Of a DNA stretch of 64,000 bases, positions 59,018-64,000 are shown piece by piece. The notes under the pieces were generated by a model. It worked only from the letters and a program-made list of their open reading frames with translations, was not told the origin of the DNA and did no database searches. The stretch is from positions 310,001-374,000 of the forward strand of contig JAOCPU010000006.1 in the NCBI GenBank assembly GCA_035772785.1, read 5' to 3'. The translations under genes and the position numbers were made by a program. Origin of the DNA: Phlebiopsis flavidoalba (taxonomy: Eukaryota > Basidiomycota > Agaricomycetes > Polyporales > Phanerochaetaceae). Numbering within the stretch: position 1 is the first letter of the stretch; each line of letters begins with the position of its first letter.

Positions 59018-59343
59018 TCAACAAGACCAATGACTATACCCAGGTGTGTGCAAACTATAAGCATAGACTATAACCATACAATGCACACCGCTCCTTACTT
59101 ATGGTTTGCACACCATAAATATTGCCTCGCACAAGCTGGGCCGCCGATTATTATGTGTAACCCTGTTGTAATTAGTAGTGTATTATCAGAGCCGCGCACA
59201 CAACGAGGTCTCCTATCCTATCTAGAGTATGCCCATAAAATTTAATTGCTCGCGAACGAGTCCATGCCGAGGTATCAGGTCAAGTGCAGCAGGGTATTAC
59301 AAACGAAACGCGAGATACAGACGGCATACAGGGCAGCAGCAAT
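59018..59343. other. Intergenic between convergent genes
   Basis: About 325 bases, AT-richer, with no gene. It serves as the 3' flank of both the upstream plus-strand gene and the CorA-type gene. Confidence 0.5.
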
Positions 59344-61939
59344 TCACCAATTTCGCTTACGCTTTGCTGTAACCCACCAGTATCGAACAATCCAGGCGTA
59401 CAATGCGAGAACGAGGAGACAGATCGCGAGCATGATGCCGAACACGTTGTATGGACCACCGGGCTTGCGGTTTTGCGGGACATGGATGTTCATGGATCCG
59501 AAGCCTGATCGAATGGCATCAGCGTGTGCCCGTGCGGAGAGGAGTGGAAGCACATACCGATGATTGCCTGCATGCAGAGGACAGCCATACTGATTACGGT
59601 GAGGTATAGAATGGCTTTGTCGCTGCCCAGACTTCGACTTGGAGGCAGACAACCGAAGGTGCGCAAGATATAATAGGATGCGATTGACTAAGCATGCGTT
59701 CGTAGTGGGCAAGCGACTTGCTGGAGAGTAAGGATGTGATCTGCGCACGAAGTTTAAATGTTCATATCATGGCCCTGGTGAGCCGAGCGAGATGATCAGG
59801 TACCTTGGACGTCACCCATATACACAAACACATCTCGATCGTCACCAGTTCCATTCCCGAGGCCGTGTTCTCCGGTCATGAGGATCCGCTTCTTCACCTG
59901 CGCAACCACTTCGGATTTCGTTTCGCAATAAAGCGCGATAGAGAAGTGACGAGTCTTCGGACATGGGCGACACGGTGGACTGTGCTGGGCGTAGCAGGCG
60001 GTTTGCGCGGTTGCTTGATCCTCCGATGAACGTGTAGAACAGTGGTAGCTAGTTTGCGGACTAGTTTGCTTGATGCGACGAAGGGAGAACGGCTGTCGTT
60101 TAGGGAGGGGAGAATTGCATCCGGTGTAGCTGCTGCGTTGGCCAAGCTTCTCCGATACTAATGGACTAAGATCCTTTTCGCGATCCAGAGAAGACTCGGA
60201 GGCTAGGGTGTCAGGACTCGAGGCCACCGTGTTGACGGACGCGCTCTCCGATATCTGGGGTCGCATGGGATCATCGAAGACCAAGTTCTCAATATTGATG
60301 ATCTCTTTCTCGATACCCTCCAGGTAGGGAAAGTAGCAATCTACGATGGAGTCCATGATTCCGTGTGCAATCCAATCTGTCATATCATAAGCACTGGAGC
60401 TCTGTGACTGGCAGCTTCTTAACCTACCCGAGGACATTGTGACAGTACCCGACTCTACGTGGGCAAGAACCTTGTTCCTTACCAAGTCAGTATGCTCTAA
60501 AAAAGAGATTCAATTATGTGACTACCAGAAAGCATCATTCCACCCACCGGCAATATCTGCAAAGTGGAACTGAGGGCAAAATTAAGCTACGGGATCACAA
60601 TATTGACAATGAGGCTTACCGAGAGTATTCCTTCCCTGAACACCACAAGGTAAACGTTGACTTCGGCAGCCCAACCCCCATCCGACAATCCAGTGTCATT
60701 AGGATCTGCCATCGATGGTCGGCCCTTCTGACTCTCAATGGCACGGAACACTACGAAGTAGTAACCGAGTTTGGGGAACAGCTCAAGCTTTTCGCGCGGT
60801 TCTTGTAAAAGAATATCCTCCAGAGTCAACGGATGAAGATGCAGCAACTGTAAACTCCATAAGTTGCAAGTCAAAATGACACATGAGTTCAAAATACCCT
60901 GCCAATCGCACGCATATCCTCCCATGTCGGGCTGGCAACATCCAACCACCAAGCCTGATCCAGCTCGCTGTCCGAAGGGGGTCTTTGTAAGTTTTACAGG
61001 TGCCGGGGTCGTTTCGGTCCCGCCAGCTCGCTGTTTCCCCTTTCGACCTCTTCGACGACCACGAGAATGTCCCCCCTGTGAACGCGTGCTGAAACTCGGT
61101 CGACGGCGGAGGAATCTGAGAGTCGGGCATCATGTAGTCATGCACAAAAACAGGGGGAGACGTCTTGCTGCCCGTCTGCGGGTGGATGGGTGTGGCTCCC
61201 GTCCAGGATTAGAGTTAGGAGGGCTGTCCCTGGAAGCGTTCTGTGCACGGCGAAACCTTTGGTGGTCCTTCATGCAAGACTTAGCTCGCCAACGATCTCA
61301 GGCAGAGATTTTTTGTGCGGAGGACGCCATCCTTGTCTCGTACAGGCCGAGCTCTAGTTCTTCCCACAGGAGTCTCCGGAGTTTGCGGGGTATAGAGCAC
61401 AAACTCTCGAGGGGCATGCCGTGCTTCAGCTCGTGCACGTATTCTGGCTTGGACCTCTAGTTCTGATCGGGCGTACTGCACCTCTGATATACTCGACCGT
61501 CGTCTGCGACGGGCGTGCGAGCTGTAGTGACCGAGACACGGTGTTGATGGATCGAAGGGCTGGCTTGTGGAGGTAGTCGAAGATGTGTCGGAGAGCGATG
61601 ACGAGGAGTTCCATGCCCGCGCCCAGTTGCGAGATGGCTCGTTCAACAATACCGGATATCGCCCCAAGTCTACCTCCAAACACGGACGAATTGGAGCTAG
61701 AACTGGGGTGGGAAGAGGACGAAGAGGATACTGAGTCTGGCCGTGGAGACAGCGGCGGGGAGGGGGGCGACGGTGGCTCGCCGCGATAGATATCGCCTTC
61801 ATCGTCATCGTCGTCTTCGAATGTGAGTGTGCGTGTGGGTAGCGTAGCGTAGCGTAAAGTAGTCTGTGCGGCCCTCGCCATGGGCGTCATGGGACCGAGG
61901 AAGTTCCTCGAGTGGGATAGGCTCCTGGCTGGAGGCCAT
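59344..61939 (-). CDS. MNR2: CorA/Mnr2-type magnesium transporter
   Basis: Divalent-cation (Mg2+) channel of the fungal Alr/Mnr2 branch of the CorA family, at the vacuolar or plasma membrane. The start at 61939 gives MASSQEPIPLEELPRSHDAH, then an acidic and Ser/Pro-rich N-terminus (DDDDDEGDIYRGEPPSPPSP). AISQWARAWNSSSSLSDTSS and SELEVQARIRARAEARHAP follow. The soluble domain reads LHPLTLEDILLQEPREKLEL, FPKLGYYFVVFRAIES, VNVYLVVFREGILS, DWIAHGIMDSIVDCYFPYLE and GIEKEIINIENLVFDDPMRP. It continues with AQVKKRILMTGEHGLGNGTG and DDRDVFVYMGDVQ. The membrane end reads ILYLTVISMAVLCMQAIIG, an intron, then FGSMNIHVPQNRKPGGPYNV, FGIMLAICLLVLALYAWIVR and YWW, ending KRKRNW at 59344. The signature reads SMN where CorA proteins have GMN. 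It is large compared with bacterial CorA, as expected for Mnr2. Confidence 0.88.
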
Positions 61940-62469
61940 GGCGACTAGAGGTAAAGGTGCGGCTTGCGATCGCCTCTTAGCAGGCACCTTAGCCTTGAGT
62001 TGGACTACGGTGCCATTGAGGTGTGGGAGGAGGAAGTCAAACGACCGGGCGCATAAATTTAAGTCTTCGCAGAGACCAAAGTGCTCGAGCAACCCCGCAA
62101 ACGTGCCGATTCCATTCAGCCACGTGGAATAGCGCCCGCCCCTCCAACCTATCACTGCGACGAGAATTACCATGTCATCTCGACAGTTCAACAATAGCTC
62201 AATGACGTCGGATTCCAGCCAGAAAATCTGCGAAAATTGGGTAGAAGAAAGCGTCTCCAAAGTCGTAGATGAAGCTACACAAGCCATCATATGAAAGCTC
62301 GCGCTCAACGTAGTACAGTGCGGAAAGTATTATTAACGCAAGTGCCATTCAAAAAGTGTATAGATAGTCTGAACTTTACGAGATGAAGGAACGACAATTC
62401 TTGAACGCGTGAGCCGCCGTGGCGGCGACCTATAGCGGCTTCTCGCGACCTAGTGTGTTCGTGCTGGCC
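61940..62469. other. CorA gene upstream region
   Basis: About 530 bases up to repeat copy C. A minus-strand frame runs through it (to 62,308) and joins the CorA reading frame. The MASSQEP start is preferred because it begins the conserved acidic part; a longer 5' exon cannot be excluded. Confidence 0.45.
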
Positions 62470-64000
62470 TATGGGAGCCTCCATCCTTCATCCTTGAATC
62501 GTAGTATCCTATCGTGCAGAATGCCTGGGTGTGAGGCAGATCATCCTCTCGTTTCCGGAAACAAATCGAGTGTGGACATGATTCTTGCGTGAATTATATT
62601 TGGTTGCAGTCGTGATAGTCGTAGTAATATGCCCCGATGTGTTAGATGATTGCAGGAATTTCTGCCTGGAGGCCAAAGGCGACGTTTCATATCTTCGACC
62701 AGAGAATAATAGCGGAACGCACTCGGTCGGATATCCATGTCAACGCTGGTAGATATCCTAGTTCTCGGACGATGTGGACCGGTCGCATATGCGCCCTTAA
62801 TCGGTGTGCGCCAGATGTCGCAAAAAAGGGACATGTAGTTCCCATGAGAATTCAAGCTGTGTTGCACAGCGGTGACCACAGGACCATGCTACAGTGCGAC
62901 TTATCGACGCCGAAATGTTGAATGTTGACTTCTGCGAGAGGGTCTACGGCAGCGCTTGCGGGTATTGTGAAGCCAGGGTGCGAGTTGTCGTGACGAGAGG
63001 GACGGCCGACCCCATCGGTGAGGACTGCTGGTGTCTGGGCGGTGTCCCGTAGTCGACCGCACCCCGGGGAAAGAGGTGTTCAGTCTTGGTAAGTAAATCT
63101 GTAGACACACACCTAGGCTCGAAGCCGTCTAGAGATCGCCCCATCCCCCTATACCCTTCCAACGTCGTGTGATGAATTCTCCGTCGAGCAAATGGTCTCG
63201 CTGCGACTGAGAACCGAGCGGAAAGTCCGGGGACTCTTGTGTTCGTCATTCTGGATGTAGTGGATAGCCCAGATAGAGACCGACCGAGGGGCAGCGACCA
63301 GTGATGTCAACAGCGTGTGACGGGGAAAGAGGCGAGGAGAGTCGGTGGCCGAACATAAAATTGGTGGATGGAGAGCCACTTGACGAGCATGGGAGAGCGA
63401 GGAGTGACCATCGCGATATTTGAGATGACCATTCCATTGGAGACAAAGTAGACGGTGAGAAGGGTGCAGACAGCTGCAAGGAGGCAGGAGGAGGGGTGAG
63501 GAGATGAGCCGCTCGACCCGATCGAGCGGGCGCGGAAGCAAATCCTGTTGAAATCTCCGCCTGCGTGCGAGCCTCGTGTCTTGCTCTTGAACCTATCTTG
63601 AACCACCACCACCTCCACGATGGCGAATCTTCTCCTTGGTCACGCTCGTTGTCTTCGGCCCCATATACGACTTGTTCTGTCAGTGGATAGCTCGACCCTC
63701 GCGTGTCGTCCAGGTTGCTCTTGACTTCATTCTTCTCTGCTCTGCCGCCGCCAAGGTGTCCGCCACACAGGAATCGGTACACGCCGCGCCCGGACCTTCA
63801 GGCCGACCTTCTTCTTCTTTGGCTTTGCAAACCAATTCGCGAACGCGAAACGATCGTCGAGCATAGGCTGCTTCCGCTCATGGATGTCCGAAGACTCGCT
63901 GGAGACCGTAGCCCAAAATCTAGCGGTTCGGTCGGTCTCTTCGGGCATGAATAGCAAATTCTACGCATTCTTGTGGTTTCTGACTGCTTGCTGGCGACTC
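62470..64000 (-). repeat. Dispersed repeat family, copy C (cut by the window end)
   Basis: Read on the minus strand from 64,000 leftward, it follows copy B from about 23,100 to 24,690. Shared blocks include CAGCAAGCAGTCAGAAACCA, ACCGAACCGCTAGATTTTGG, CAGAACAAGTCGTATATGG, AACGAGCGTGACCAAGGAGA and TGGAGGTGGTGGTGGTTCAA. The frame at 63,246-63,782 (DNERDQGEDSPSWRWWW) is less broken than in copy B, so C may be younger or better sequenced. A second frame at 63,727-63,957 reads MLFMPEETDRTARFWATVSS, then a basic KPKKKKVGLKVRARR. The remainder of the element lies beyond the window. Confidence 0.68.

Overview
This is a fungal nuclear contig, most probably from a mushroom-forming basidiomycete (Agaricomycetes; the protein families look Polyporales-like). 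Evidence: dense genes on both strands, many short introns of about 45-65 nt with GT...AG ends, expanded RTA1-like membrane proteins, a basidiomycete-type glutathione transferase, a GT31 glycosyltransferase, a D-serine dehydratase, and Ser/Thr-rich single-pass surface proteins. No bacterial features, CRISPR, rRNA or recognisable tRNA were seen.

Almost every conserved gene can be read only by changing frame inside exons, usually by one base and often at a short homopolymer. This affects essential genes (dihydrofolate reductase, SGT1, RRP36, RBM39, Rab4), so I read it mainly as base-level sequence error and not as real gene death. Gene limits below are therefore envelopes from likely start to likely stop, introns included; ends marked approximate are uncertain.

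Layout. 0.3-4.9 kb: three minus-strand genes (EamA-type transporter, dihydrofolate reductase, RTA1-like protein). 4.9-10 kb: gene-poor, holding an inverted copy (A) of a dispersed repeat. 10.4-16.1 kb: GT31 glycosyltransferase and glutathione transferase (minus), then SGT1 (plus), the last two sharing a short promoter. 16.9-20.4 kb: two tandem RTA1-like genes. 20.6-24.7 kb: dispersed repeat copy B. 25.3-27.8 kb: FMN reductase and RRP36, head to head. 28.3-38 kb: a basic hypothetical protein and two mucin-like single-pass membrane proteins flanking an isochorismatase-family hydrolase. 38.8-43.9 kb: Rab4 GTPase, D-serine dehydratase, alpha/beta hydrolase and RidA. 44.5-51 kb: RBM39-type splicing factor, ketol-acid-reductoisomerase-like protein, SDR and cupin. 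51-59 kb: mostly unrecognised genes, including a membrane protein that looks conserved. 59.3-61.9 kb: Mnr2/CorA-type magnesium transporter. 62.5-64 kb: repeat copy C, cut by the window edge.

Functional links: D-serine dehydratase releases the reactive enamine that RidA enzymes destroy, and the two genes lie about 1.6 kb apart. SGT1 (an HSP90 co-chaperone) and the glutathione transferase share a promoter with a heat-shock-element-like motif. The RTA1-like group, EamA transporter and glutathione transferase suggest a stress or toxicant-response neighbourhood, but that is inference.
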